Shown: positions 1 through 6,937 of the stretch, piece by piece
Layout of the letters: every line of letters starts with the position of its first letter
Position numbering within the stretch: the stretch's first letter is position 1
Assembly (NCBI GenBank): GCA_903870955.1
Contig: CAIQEX010000744.1
Coordinates: forward strand, 1-9,587
From: an uncultured beta proteobacterium
Lineage (GTDB): Bacteria > Pseudomonadota > Gammaproteobacteria > Burkholderiales > Burkholderiaceae_C
Reading direction: 5' to 3'
Length of the DNA: 9,587 nt
Made by a program: the position numbers and the translations under genes
The notes under the pieces: generated by a model
What the model saw: the letters and a program-made list of their open reading frames with translations, nothing else
The model's database searches: none
What the model was told of the DNA's origin: nothing

Positions 1-1
1 T

Positions 2-142
2 CCCGGCCACCCGAACCTGGTCACGCGTTTCCCCGCCGAGTTGGTGGTGGACTACGTGCGGGTATACGAACGCGCGGACGGCCCTGTAGAAATCAAGCCG
101 CGTGGCAAAGGCGTGTTGCCCTATTCCAAAAAGAAAACCTGA
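2..142 (+). CDS. C-terminal fragment of a GH16 beta-glucanase (5' end outside window)
   Basis: An open frame enters from the left edge and ends at TGA 140-142, giving 46 visible residues. They contain FPAELVVDYVRVYE (DYVRVYE at nt 50-70), the last beta-strand signature of GH16 laminarinases and lichenases. The catalytic ExDxxE motif lies upstream of the window, so activity cannot be judged here. GH16 enzymes of this type usually hydrolyse internal beta-1,3 (or 1,3-1,4) glucan bonds. A 23-residue tail rich in Lys/Arg and ending KKKT follows the signature and does not look like a binding domain. The next gene starts 3 nt after this stop, so the two are almost certainly co-transcribed. Family assignment is firm; exact specificity and cell location are unknown. 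Confidence 0.85.
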   Translation, partial: PGHPNLVTRFPAELVVDYVRVYERADGPVEIKPRGKGVLPYSKKKT

Positions 143-145
143 CCT

Positions 146-1111
146 ATGTCCAGACCGCTAAACCAACCCAATGCCCATGCTAATAACTCGGGCAGCGAAG
201 CTGCCTCCGGGTTCACGCCGGGTGCGCCGTTTTCAAAAGGCGGCACCGATTCTGTTGCGCCGCTGGTATTGACTGCGCCTTTGCATGACGCTTTGCTGCA
301 ACGCCTGAACACGCGTCTGCAAACGCGTACCCATGGGCTGTGCTTCAGCCCCTATCTGGATGGGCAGGGTCCGGGAACGCAGTTGCACGAACCCCAAATA
401 CGCGCACGCATGGAAGTGATTGCGCCGCACACGCGCTGGGTGCGCAGCTTTTCCTGCACCGAGGGCAACGAACTAATCCCCAAGGTCGCGCATGACCTGG
501 GACTCAAAACGCTGGTTGGTGCATGGCTGGGCACCGACCTGGAAATCAACGAGCGCGAGATCGAGGGCGTGATCGCCGTGGCCCGCGCCGGACACGCCGA
601 CATCGTCGCCGTGGGCAATGAAGTGATGCTGCGCGAGGACCTGAGCGAGGACGCTTTGATCGCCTATATCGAACGCGTGAAGGCCGCCTTGCCGGGCATC
701 CGGGTTGGCTATGTGGATGCCTACTATTTATTTGAATTGCACCCGCGCATTACCGCCGCCTGTGACGTGCTGCTGACCAACTGCTACCCCTTCTGGGAAG
801 GCTGTCCGCTGGACCAGGCCTTGCCGTATATGCAGAGCATGTTGCGTCGCACGCAAGCGGTGGCACAGGGCAAGCAGGTCATCATCAGCGAGACCGGATG
901 GCCCGACAAGGGCAGCAACTTCTGGGGCGCGGTGCCCTCCCACGACGCAGCCATGCGCTACTTTGCCGACACCTGTGACTGGGCCGAGACCGAAGGCATT
1001 GAGGTGTTTTACTTCGCCGCTTTTGACGAGGCCTGGAAGGTGGGTGCCGAGGGCGATGTGGGGGCCTATTGGGGCCTCTGGGACAAAGACGCGCAAGCCA
1101 AATACCGATGA
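146..1111 (+). CDS. GH17 family beta-1,3-glucanase or glucanosyltransferase, no signal peptide
   Basis: A 321-residue protein with a single GH17 (beta/alpha)8 domain from about residue 62 to the end. The acid/base is Glu159 in VAVGNE and the nucleophile is Glu249 in IISETGWP; the late barrel strand reads FYFAAFDEAWK (about 288-298). Family knowledge: GH17 enzymes are retaining beta-1,3-glucan hydrolases or transglycosylases. Residues 1-60 are a polar, Ser/Asn/Gly/Pro-containing extension with no hydrophobic core, so no Sec signal is seen and a cytoplasmic location is inferred. The ATG at 146 is chosen because it lies 3 nt after the GH16 stop; the ribosome site is weak (AAAGAAAA). Its stop overlaps the next GH17 start (ATGA, 1108-1111), implying translational coupling. 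Hydrolase versus transferase cannot be decided from sequence. Confidence 0.9.
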   Translation: MSRPLNQPNAHANNSGSEAASGFTPGAPFSKGGTDSVAPLVLTAPLHDALLQRLNTRLQTRTHGLCFSPYLDGQGPGTQLHEPQIRARMEVIAPHTRWVRSFSCTEGNELIPKVAHDLGLKTLVGAWLGTDLEINEREIEGVIAVARAGHADIVAVGNEVMLREDLSEDALIAYIERVKAALPGIRVGYVDAYYLFELHPRITAACDVLLTNCYPFWEGCPLDQALPYMQSMLRRTQAVAQGKQVIISETGWPDKGSNFWGAVPSHDAAMRYFADTCDWAETEGIEVFYFAAFDEAWKVGAEGDVGAYWGLWDKDAQAKYR

Positions 1112-2043
1112 CACCCACACTCCCATTCCCCCCCGGCAACGCCATCTGCTATTCGGGCTATCGGCGCGGCCAAAGTCCCGACACGCAGGCTTATCCCTCG
1201 GTGGCCGAGATTCGCGAAGACCTGGCCATTCTGGCCAAACACTGGCGCTACCTGCGCCTGTACGATTGCAGCCTGCATGCCGAACGCGTGCTGCAAATCA
1301 TCCACGAAGACCAACTGGACCTGAAGGTCATGCTGGGCGCTTACCTTGGGGCCGAGGTCAACAACCCCGGCTGCCCTTGGGGTGGAATCTATAGCGACGA
1401 AGCCTTGCAGGCCAGCACACAGGCCAACGAGATTGAACTGACCAAGCTGGTGATTCTGGCCGACATGTATCCGGATATAGTTTTCTCGGTCGCAGTGGGC
1501 AACGAGGCGACGGTCGACTGGACTGACCATCTGGTTCCGGTAGACCGCATGATTGCGCATGTGCGCTGGGTCAAGGAGCGCATCCAGCAACCGGTGACAT
1601 TCTGCGAAAACTACGTCCCCTGGCAGGACAAGTTAAGTGACCTGGTAGATGAGGTGGACTTCATTTCCATTCACACCTATCCGGTGTGGGAATACAAACA
1701 TATTCACGAAGCGCTCGAATACACCAAGGACAACGTGCACAGTGTCGCGCGTCTGTACCCCGGCAAGCCCATCGTCATTACCGAGGCGGGTTGGGCCACG
1801 CATTCCAACGGGCGCGGAATCCAGCCAGACAATGTGTCGCAGCATTTGCAGGCCATCTATTACGAAGACCTGATGCAATGGTCACGGGCGAGCGGCATGC
1901 TGGTGTTTGTCTTCGAAGCCTTTGACGAGCCCTGGAAAGGTTCACCCGACCCACTGGAGCCAGAGAAACACTGGGGCCTGTTTGATGTGGACCGCAAACC
2001 CAAGCAGGTGATGCGGGAGCTGTTTGCGGAGCTGGTGGATTAA
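1108..2043 (+). CDS. Second GH17 beta-1,3-glucanase or glucanosyltransferase, leaderless
   Basis: A 311-residue GH17 enzyme made of the catalytic barrel alone. The acid/base is Glu133 in VAVGNE and the nucleophile is Glu226 in VITEAGW; the late strand FVFEAFDEPWKG lies at about 267-278. The frame is open further upstream to an ATG at 1069, but ATG 1108 is preferred: it gives the 4-nt ATGA overlap with the preceding gene and puts the first conserved strand (AICYSGYR) close to the start. There is no signal peptide, so it probably acts in the cytoplasm. It resembles the lipoprotein GH17 at 3449-5338 (shared DLKV-LG-Y, VGNE--VDW, EAFDEPWKGS and WGLF blocks) more than its tandem neighbour, so the adjacent pair is not a recent duplication. 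It is the last gene of this operon and its stop overlaps the convergent GH30 stop. Confidence 0.9.
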   Translation: MTPTLPFPPGNAICYSGYRRGQSPDTQAYPSVAEIREDLAILAKHWRYLRLYDCSLHAERVLQIIHEDQLDLKVMLGAYLGAEVNNPGCPWGGIYSDEALQASTQANEIELTKLVILADMYPDIVFSVAVGNEATVDWTDHLVPVDRMIAHVRWVKERIQQPVTFCENYVPWQDKLSDLVDEVDFISIHTYPVWEYKHIHEALEYTKDNVHSVARLYPGKPIVITEAGWATHSNGRGIQPDNVSQHLQAIYYEDLMQWSRASGMLVFVFEAFDEPWKGSPDPLEPEKHWGLFDVDRKPKQVMRELFAELVD

Positions 2044-3380
2044 GGCAACTGCGCCACATAAGTAGCGATGGCATGAGCGGGCAAAGTGGCCTGCGTTTGC
2101 AAACCATCGGCCATGCGCAAATTAAAACTGATATCTGCATCGGTGCGGTTCAGCACCACGGCCACCACCGATCCATCGGGGTTGACAAAAGCCGTGCACT
2201 CCAGATCCTCACGCGTGGCGGCGCAAAGCACGCGACGCGCACCCGAGCGGACGAAGCGCGCAAAGTGACCCAGGTAAAAATACGAGCTCTGCAACGTGAC
2301 GTTGAGTTCATCGGCTGTGGCCAACATCGGCGCGCTACATAAGTTCCCCACATGGTTGGGGCCACCGCTGTGGTCCAGCAGCAGGTTCCAGTCGATCCAG
2401 CCCACGGTCCAGCGGTTCAGGTCGTTGATGACCGAGCGCGCGTAGCGTTCGCCCAGCGCCCACGAGCCGTGGTGTGGTCCGCCCTCCTGACAGCCTTCGG
2501 TAAACAGCAGCTTCTTGTCCGGCCAGGCATCATGAACCAGCTGAACATGGTCAAAGTGGTTTTCGCCATACCAGTGAAAGCCGGTGCCCCACACATACTT
2601 GGCCGCTTCGGCGTCTGCGTACACCGTGGCAGCACGCTCCACCATCACGTCGCGGTTGTGGTCCCAGATCACAATCGCGATATGCCCCAGACCCGCCTTG
2701 TGCAGTTCGGGCCCCAGGTGATCGCGCACAAAGTCACGCTCTTCTTCTGCACTGTAGATGCAGGAGTCCCACGACTGCGTCGCAGCCGGTTCGTTCTGTA
2801 CCGAGACGCCCCACACCGGCACACCTTCGGCCTCGTAGGCTTGGATGAATTTCACGAAGCAGCGCGCCCAGGCATTGGCGTATTGCGGCAACAACGTGCC
2901 GCCCCGGTTCATCTGGCCGTTGCTCTTCATCCAGGCCGGTGGGCTCCAGGGCGACACCAATAACTTGACGGGTTGCGCAGCCATGGACAGCGCCGCTTTG
3001 ATCATCGGCAGCAGGGCTTGCCGGTCACGCTCGATTGAAAAACTTTGCAGCGCCACATCGTCGTGTTGCTCCACATGGGCGTAGTTGCCCAATGCAAAGT
3101 CGCAGCTGTTCATGTGCACACGGCAAAAGGTGTAGCCATGGCCTTCGGTCGGAGAAAAGTAGTCGCGCAAGACTTGGCTCTGCTGTTCTGGCGTAAGTCT
3201 TTGCCAGACTGTGGCGGACGCTTCGGTGAAAGCTGCGCCGAAACCTTCGATGGTTTGGAAGGTGCGGCCGGGCTCTAACCAGACGCTGGGCAGATCTGGA
3301 ACGGATCGCTGCACTTCCATGGGTGCTTGCTTGCTCAAACGGTCATGGGTGTCGCGTGAAGTGCGGTACTGGTGAATCAT
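2040..3380 (-). CDS. GH30 glycoside hydrolase, probable beta-1,6-glucanase or beta-glucosidase, leaderless
   Basis: A 446-residue GH30 protein (glucosylceramidase/endo-beta-1,6-glucanase superfamily). The barrel opens with TIEGFGAAFTEASA (about 43-56). The acid/base is Glu197 in VQNEP and the nucleophile is Glu295 in LLFTEG. Other conserved blocks are the SPWSPPAWMK strand (about 143-152) and HWYGENHFDHVQ (about 269-280); the final 70 or so residues form the usual beta side domain. Known relatives of the subfamily 1/3 type act on beta-1,6- or beta-1,3-linked glucose, so in this locus debranching laminarin side chains is the likely role, by inference from context. No signal peptide is present, unusual for beta-1,6-glucanases. 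ATG 3380 is the longest start; ATG 3320 is an alternative that loses 20 weakly conserved residues. It is the distal gene of the porin operon, behind a hairpin. Confidence 0.88.
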   Translation of the reverse strand: MIHQYRTSRDTHDRLSKQAPMEVQRSVPDLPSVWLEPGRTFQTIEGFGAAFTEASATVWQRLTPEQQSQVLRDYFSPTEGHGYTFCRVHMNSCDFALGNYAHVEQHDDVALQSFSIERDRQALLPMIKAALSMAAQPVKLLVSPWSPPAWMKSNGQMNRGGTLLPQYANAWARCFVKFIQAYEAEGVPVWGVSVQNEPAATQSWDSCIYSAEEERDFVRDHLGPELHKAGLGHIAIVIWDHNRDVMVERAATVYADAEAAKYVWGTGFHWYGENHFDHVQLVHDAWPDKKLLFTEGCQEGGPHHGSWALGERYARSVINDLNRWTVGWIDWNLLLDHSGGPNHVGNLCSAPMLATADELNVTLQSSYFYLGHFARFVRSGARRVLCAATREDLECTAFVNPDGSVVAVVLNRTDADISFNLRMADGLQTQATLPAHAIATYVAQLP

Positions 3381-3399
3381 GGGAAGCTCGTTTAAATGA

Positions 3400-3430
3400 A
3401 AATGGCCACCTGGGTGTCAGGTGGCCATTT
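3400..3430 (-). terminator. Intercistronic hairpin between GH17 and GH30 (terminator or attenuator)
   Basis: A perfect 12-bp inverted repeat, AAATGGCCACCT and AGGTGGCCATTT, with a 7-nt loop (3412-3418). It sits 18 nt after the lipoprotein GH17 stop and 19 nt before the GH30 start. Read on the minus strand the stem ends in TTT and continues TCATTT, so the U-tract is short and broken. It could be a partial Rho-independent terminator lowering GH30 expression, or a 3'-end stabiliser protecting the upstream mRNA. Confidence 0.7.
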
Positions 3431-3448
3431 GAGGCAAGAGCGATCGGG

Positions 3449-5338
3449 CTATTTACTCCAGTAAATATTGTCGATGTTGATCTTGGTCGTTGCGCCAGGC
3501 GTGTTGCCGGTATCCGCATACTTGTCAGAAATAATGAAGCGGTTGAGTACGTAACGCAAGTCCAGATTCGGATTTGCCGCAGTCAGCGCACTGAGGGGAA
3601 TCGATACCGTGCACCACACGCCGGTGTTGCAATAGCCATAGCTGTCACCGTTGCTCAGAATAACGTAGGCTTCAGCGCCACTTCGGCTATCGGTATCGGT
3701 AGAAATCCCAATCTTCATCTTGCCGGCATATGTCGTATTGATGCGGAAATTCAGTCTGCCATTGGCAGCATAGGCCGACAGGTTATCGTTGACGTCTGTT
3801 GCGGAATGAGCCAGCAGACCCCATCCATATTGAACCGTGTTGAATGCAGGATTGGGGATGATGGACAGGCTATTGGGGCCATCACCCGGTGCAGACGTGC
3901 TGGCATCAGCCTCATTGCGTGTGGCGGTGCCGCCGTCAAATGCATCCCACTTCATATCGGGCGTCAGGGTTTTGGCCAGTACCTCGCCCGGGGTCGCGGT
4001 GTCGGCGTAGATGGTGTAGCGGTTTTCGGGAATTGCCGTCTTCAATGTGGGCGGCATGTAATACAGGGCGTCACTGTCGACGTAGGGTGCACCGGCCGTC
4101 TTGTTGGTGGGCTCGTATACCCAGGTTGCGCTGGCGGTGTTTTTGCCTTGAATGACATAGCGAGCCTGGCGATTGACATTGAACAGCCCCCATTTGTCAT
4201 CCGATCCCTTCCAGGGTTCATCAAAGGCTTCAAAATAAATGATGCTCTTGGGCCCACCGGAATTTTTGGTGGAGTCAACCCAGGTCATCAGGCGGTCGTA
4301 ATACATCTTCTGGTTGGCTGGGTGCCCCATGAACTTGTAGCGACCCGTGCCCGGATCCACCGCCTTCCAGCCGGTCTCGCCGATGATGATGGGCAACTGC
4401 GCCTTGCCCTTGGCGTCCAGATAGGTACGCGCCGCTGCAAAGTCTTTTTTGGTTTTACCGATGGCGGCATTCATCATGGCAGCGGCACGCAGATTAACGT
4501 CGCTTACGCCGGCCTGTTGCCAATCCCAATCAGGCCAGGTATCAGCGTCGGCAAAATTGCTGTACTGCGCGTCTTCACTGGGGTAGCTGTGGATGGAGGC
4601 AAAGTCGATTTGCGCCAACACCTCACTGATCTGATTACCCGCTGCGTGTTGTGGCAACTTGCCGGCGTAGACGGCGTAGTTATCGTCGGTGGTCACGGGC
4701 TGCACAATCTGGCCGCGAACGGTCTGGATGTAGCTGGCCAGCTTTTTGCTCGACACGTTGACCGTGGACCAGTCCACCAGCGTTTCATTGCCCACGCTCA
4801 CAGCGATCACGATGTCCGGATAGGAGTTGGCCAGGGCCACCCCGCGCGCCACCTCCGCATCGTTGAACGCCTGAATGTTTGCTGAGGTCGCTGCATCCAG
4901 GTTCCAGTATTCAAAACTGTTCACGTACACGCCCAGATGCACCTTGAGGTCCAGGTGGTTGTCGTTGATCAGGCGCAGGGTTCTGGCTGACACCCTTTCG
5001 CTGCTATCAAACAGGCGGATCAGTCCGATGCCGCCGGCCACCAGCAAATCCAGATCCTGCTTGACCATGGTGTCGGTGACGGTCTCGGTGTCCCGATTGC
5101 CCGAACGAAACGGTGAGTAAGAAACCGCGCGGCGCGTCAGGTAGGCCGCGGGCAAGGCGCGCAATCCGGTTTGTGCTGTGCCATTGTTGCTTATCGTAGC
5201 GCTTGTGGTGACGCCGTTGTCGGTCGTGGTTCCACCGCCACCGCAGGCAGCCAATACCAGGGCAGCAGCAATTGCCGTTAAGGCTTGCGTCAAACGGTTT
5301 GCAGTGGAACGGAATGAATTCAGAGTTTGGGAACGCAT
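3449..5338 (-). CDS. Lipoprotein GH17 beta-1,3-glucanase with C-terminal beta-sandwich domain
   Basis: A 629-residue lipoprotein. The n-region is Arg-rich, followed by a hydrophobic stretch (about 18-30) and the lipobox VLAAC with Cys32; +2 is Gly rather than Asp, so outer-membrane sorting is expected. A Gly/Thr/Asn-rich linker (33-60) leads to a GH17 barrel (about 70-395) with acid/base Glu185 in VSVGNE and nucleophile Glu321 in IIGETGW, and a late FEAFDEPWKGS strand. Residues about 440-629 form a separate beta-rich module ending INIDNIYWSK, resembling galactose-binding-like (ExoP/CBM type) sandwiches and likely glucan-binding by inference; Cys570 and Cys576 could pair. ATG 5338 has a good GAGAG site 7 nt upstream and lies 25 nt after the porin stop, so both genes form one operon. 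Likely role: cutting beta-1,3-glucan at the cell surface or in the periplasm. Confidence 0.9.
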   Translation of the reverse strand: MRSQTLNSFRSTANRLTQALTAIAAALVLAACGGGGTTTDNGVTTSATISNNGTAQTGLRALPAAYLTRRAVSYSPFRSGNRDTETVTDTMVKQDLDLLVAGGIGLIRLFDSSERVSARTLRLINDNHLDLKVHLGVYVNSFEYWNLDAATSANIQAFNDAEVARGVALANSYPDIVIAVSVGNETLVDWSTVNVSSKKLASYIQTVRGQIVQPVTTDDNYAVYAGKLPQHAAGNQISEVLAQIDFASIHSYPSEDAQYSNFADADTWPDWDWQQAGVSDVNLRAAAMMNAAIGKTKKDFAAARTYLDAKGKAQLPIIIGETGWKAVDPGTGRYKFMGHPANQKMYYDRLMTWVDSTKNSGGPKSIIYFEAFDEPWKGSDDKWGLFNVNRQARYVIQGKNTASATWVYEPTNKTAGAPYVDSDALYYMPPTLKTAIPENRYTIYADTATPGEVLAKTLTPDMKWDAFDGGTATRNEADASTSAPGDGPNSLSIIPNPAFNTVQYGWGLLAHSATDVNDNLSAYAANGRLNFRINTTYAGKMKIGISTDTDSRSGAEAYVILSNGDSYGYCNTGVWCTVSIPLSALTAANPNLDLRYVLNRFIISDKYADTGNTPGATTKINIDNIYWSK

Positions 5339-5363
5339 GGTGAGGCTCTCAGTCGTTGTCTAT

Positions 5364-6710
5364 TTAAAAGGCGTAGAGCATGCCGATGGTCAGCCAGCGG
5401 CCATCCTGCGTGATGCGGGAGTCCACATTGCTGAAGGTTGAGTTGGTACCCATGGACATGGGCGATAGCCCGAGCTTGTTGTAGTGCACCATGCCGAAGC
5501 TGCTTTCAAACAGCCAGCCATTGCCAAACTCATAGTTGGCGTTGAAGGTGTTGAAGAGGGCCGAGTTACTCTGGCCACGCTCGGAGGGGTTGTTGGTTTC
5601 GGCAGTGCCCAAGTAAACCAAGCCAGTGGAGAGTACCCATTTGTTGATGCGGTAGCGCAAGCCCAGCATGCCGTCATAGGAAACAGCCGAGTAGCCGGGA
5701 AAGTTTGAATTATTGAAATCCACGTTGAAAGCAGTTAGCCAGTCGGTGACCGGGTTGTAGACCACGCTCGCACCCTTCCACTCATTGCGCCGCAGGCCCG
5801 CGGTGAGTTCAATCTGGCTGGTGGCCTGGTAGCGCGCCATCAGCGTGGCGGTGGACTGGTGGTTGCCATTGAGGGCGGGGTTTTTGTCATCCGGTGAAAA
5901 CGGCGTTACTGCGCTGAAAGGTGCATGGCCCCAAGCAACGGGCCCACCATTGGTGGCGTCCTGTAGCACAGCATCCAGCACCAGATCGCCTCGGTGGTAT
6001 TGCGCATACAGTTCCCAAAATTCGGGTTTGAGGCGCGTGAAGTGGGTGTTTCCCTGGTCATAGCTGGCTTCGAGAAACAGGTCGCCACCCGCGACATCGA
6101 GCAAAGGTAGAGCGACCCGTATCGCGTTGGACAGCATGCCGTAACCGGCACCGCTGGCCCCCCAGGCGTCTGACAAGCCCACATTACCGCCATAGGGGAA
6201 GTCGGCCACACTCCATCCGCGCGTTGTCATGGAGCCAATGGTCGCAGTGCCGTAGTCTTCGTGGCTGAGGGACAGGTTTTTGTTGTACCAGTAGTCGGGC
6301 ACATCCACCGTGCCGCCATAGCGCACTTCGTCGTCGTTGCCATTAATTGTTTGGGCGCGCCAGCGTTGACTTAGTTTGCCACCGGCCTTGTAGCCCTGAC
6401 CCAGGTCGTATTTGAAGGAGAGGTCCGGCTGCACTTGCCAGAAGGTGGTTGTGACGTCGCCATAGGTCTTGCCTGGAATGATGGCATCAGCAATGCGAAC
6501 CTGCTTGGAGTATGTGTCGGGTGCCACTTGGCAATGCGCACAGTAGCTGCCCTGTAGCGTGACCTTGGCCTCGGCAAAGCCATTCAGACTGAACATGCCA
6601 TCCGGACCAAAGTCAACGGCCTGGCTGGGTCCGGCGGCGGAAAACGCAAGAACCGCCACTGCCGCATGGACGGCAAGGATACGGTTGTAGGTGTGGGGTA
6701 CAAGTTTCAT
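5364..6710 (-). CDS. Outer-membrane porin-like beta-barrel, probable glucan-oligosaccharide channel
   Basis: A 448-residue protein with a Sec signal peptide (about 1-31, cleavage after SQA before VDFG). The rest is made of alternating amphipathic strands separated by Gly/Asn/Asp-rich turns, and it ends in WLTIGMLYAF with a terminal Phe, the standard beta-barrel assembly signal. Length and pattern fit a 16-18-strand porin; no plug domain or TonB box is seen, so passive diffusion is expected. No close family name can be assigned by eye. A CxxC pair (Cys57, Cys60, SYCAHCQ) lies in an early loop and has no downstream His, so it is not a c-type haem site. As the first gene of an operon with GH17 and GH30, it most plausibly carries beta-glucan oligosaccharides (inference). 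ATG 6710 gives the signal peptide, though its ribosome site is weak. A perfect palindromic operator lies 26 nt upstream. Confidence 0.82.
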   Translation of the reverse strand: MKLVPHTYNRILAVHAAVAVLAFSAAGPSQAVDFGPDGMFSLNGFAEAKVTLQGSYCAHCQVAPDTYSKQVRIADAIIPGKTYGDVTTTFWQVQPDLSFKYDLGQGYKAGGKLSQRWRAQTINGNDDEVRYGGTVDVPDYWYNKNLSLSHEDYGTATIGSMTTRGWSVADFPYGGNVGLSDAWGASGAGYGMLSNAIRVALPLLDVAGGDLFLEASYDQGNTHFTRLKPEFWELYAQYHRGDLVLDAVLQDATNGGPVAWGHAPFSAVTPFSPDDKNPALNGNHQSTATLMARYQATSQIELTAGLRRNEWKGASVVYNPVTDWLTAFNVDFNNSNFPGYSAVSYDGMLGLRYRINKWVLSTGLVYLGTAETNNPSERGQSNSALFNTFNANYEFGNGWLFESSFGMVHYNKLGLSPMSMGTNSTFSNVDSRITQDGRWLTIGMLYAF

Positions 6711-6736
6711 GGTGATAGAGGCCTGCAGTGCATTTG

Positions 6737-6750
6737 TGAAAGCGCTTTCA
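6737..6750. promoter_or_regulatory. LacI-family-type operator 1 (porin side)
   Basis: TGAAAGCGCTTTCA is a perfect 14-bp palindrome with a central CG, matching the general shape of operators bound by LacI-family repressors and the cre-like consensus TGNAANCGNTNNCA. It lies 26 nt upstream of the porin ATG, a position suited to blocking transcription from the minus-strand promoter. The cognate regulator is not in the window. Confidence 0.8.
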
Positions 6751-6882
6751 ATTGGAATTTATGATCTTCCATTTCGGACATTCCGTGCACAGTGTTTTCC
6801 CTATGCTGGCGAAAAATTTCTCTTCGCGGGACCGGTTCTTGTTGGGGTATTCCCTTGATTCAGCGTAAAGTTCTGGAAAAAA

Positions 6883-6894
6883 GAAAGCGCTTTC
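6883..6894. promoter_or_regulatory. LacI-family-type operator 2 (GH81 side)
   Basis: GAAAGCGCTTTC is a perfect 12-bp palindrome, identical in its core to operator 1; the two share a 15-nt run, GAAAGCGCTTTCAAT. It ends 43 nt before the GH81 ATG and just downstream of the candidate promoter, the classic repressor position. Centre-to-centre distance from operator 1 is 145 bp, which would allow looping between the sites. Confidence 0.8.
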
Positions 6895-6937
6895 AATATC
6901 ATTCAAACTTGTACCGATTAACCTGCTGGATATATCC

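Larger units (their letters stand above)
6711..6937. promoter_or_regulatory. Divergent promoter/operator region between porin operon and GH81 operon
   Basis: This 227-bp gap is the only sizeable non-coding stretch in the window and is visibly more AT-rich than the genes. It must hold both divergent promoters and contains two copies of the palindrome described separately. A weak sigma70-like candidate for GH81 is TTGGGG (6842-6847) with TAAAGT (6866-6871) at 18-bp spacing, which would put the start point just before the right operator. On the minus strand only a poor -10 candidate (CATAAA/TAAATT, about 6756-6763) is seen, with no convincing -35. Small inverted repeats such as CGGACATTCCG (6775-6785) also occur and may be chance. 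Confidence 0.75.

Noticed and set aside
1069..1107. Upstream ATG extending the second GH17 by 13 residues
   Set aside because: The added residues overlap the end of the preceding gene and are not GH17-like; ATG 1108 gives a standard ATGA coupling.
1066..1590. A 174-codon minus-strand frame over the GH17 pair
   Set aside because: It overlaps two genes with intact catalytic motifs and has no domain of its own.
2352..2963. A 203-codon open frame antisense to GH30
   Set aside because: It has no family features and lies wholly inside the convincing GH30 gene.
3323..4885. A 520-codon open frame on the plus strand, antisense to the lipoprotein GH17 and the GH30 start
   Set aside because: It has no recognisable domain and is the shadow of a GC-rich gene; the minus-strand frame has a lipobox, GH17 catalytic motifs and a good ribosome site.
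5390..5420. Possibility that the porin-like gene is a TonB-dependent receptor
   Set aside because: At 448 residues with no plug domain or TonB box it is too short; the pattern fits a simple porin barrel.
6530..6545. CAHC in the porin as a c-type haem site
   Set aside because: The motif requires CxxCH; here the second Cys is followed by Gln.
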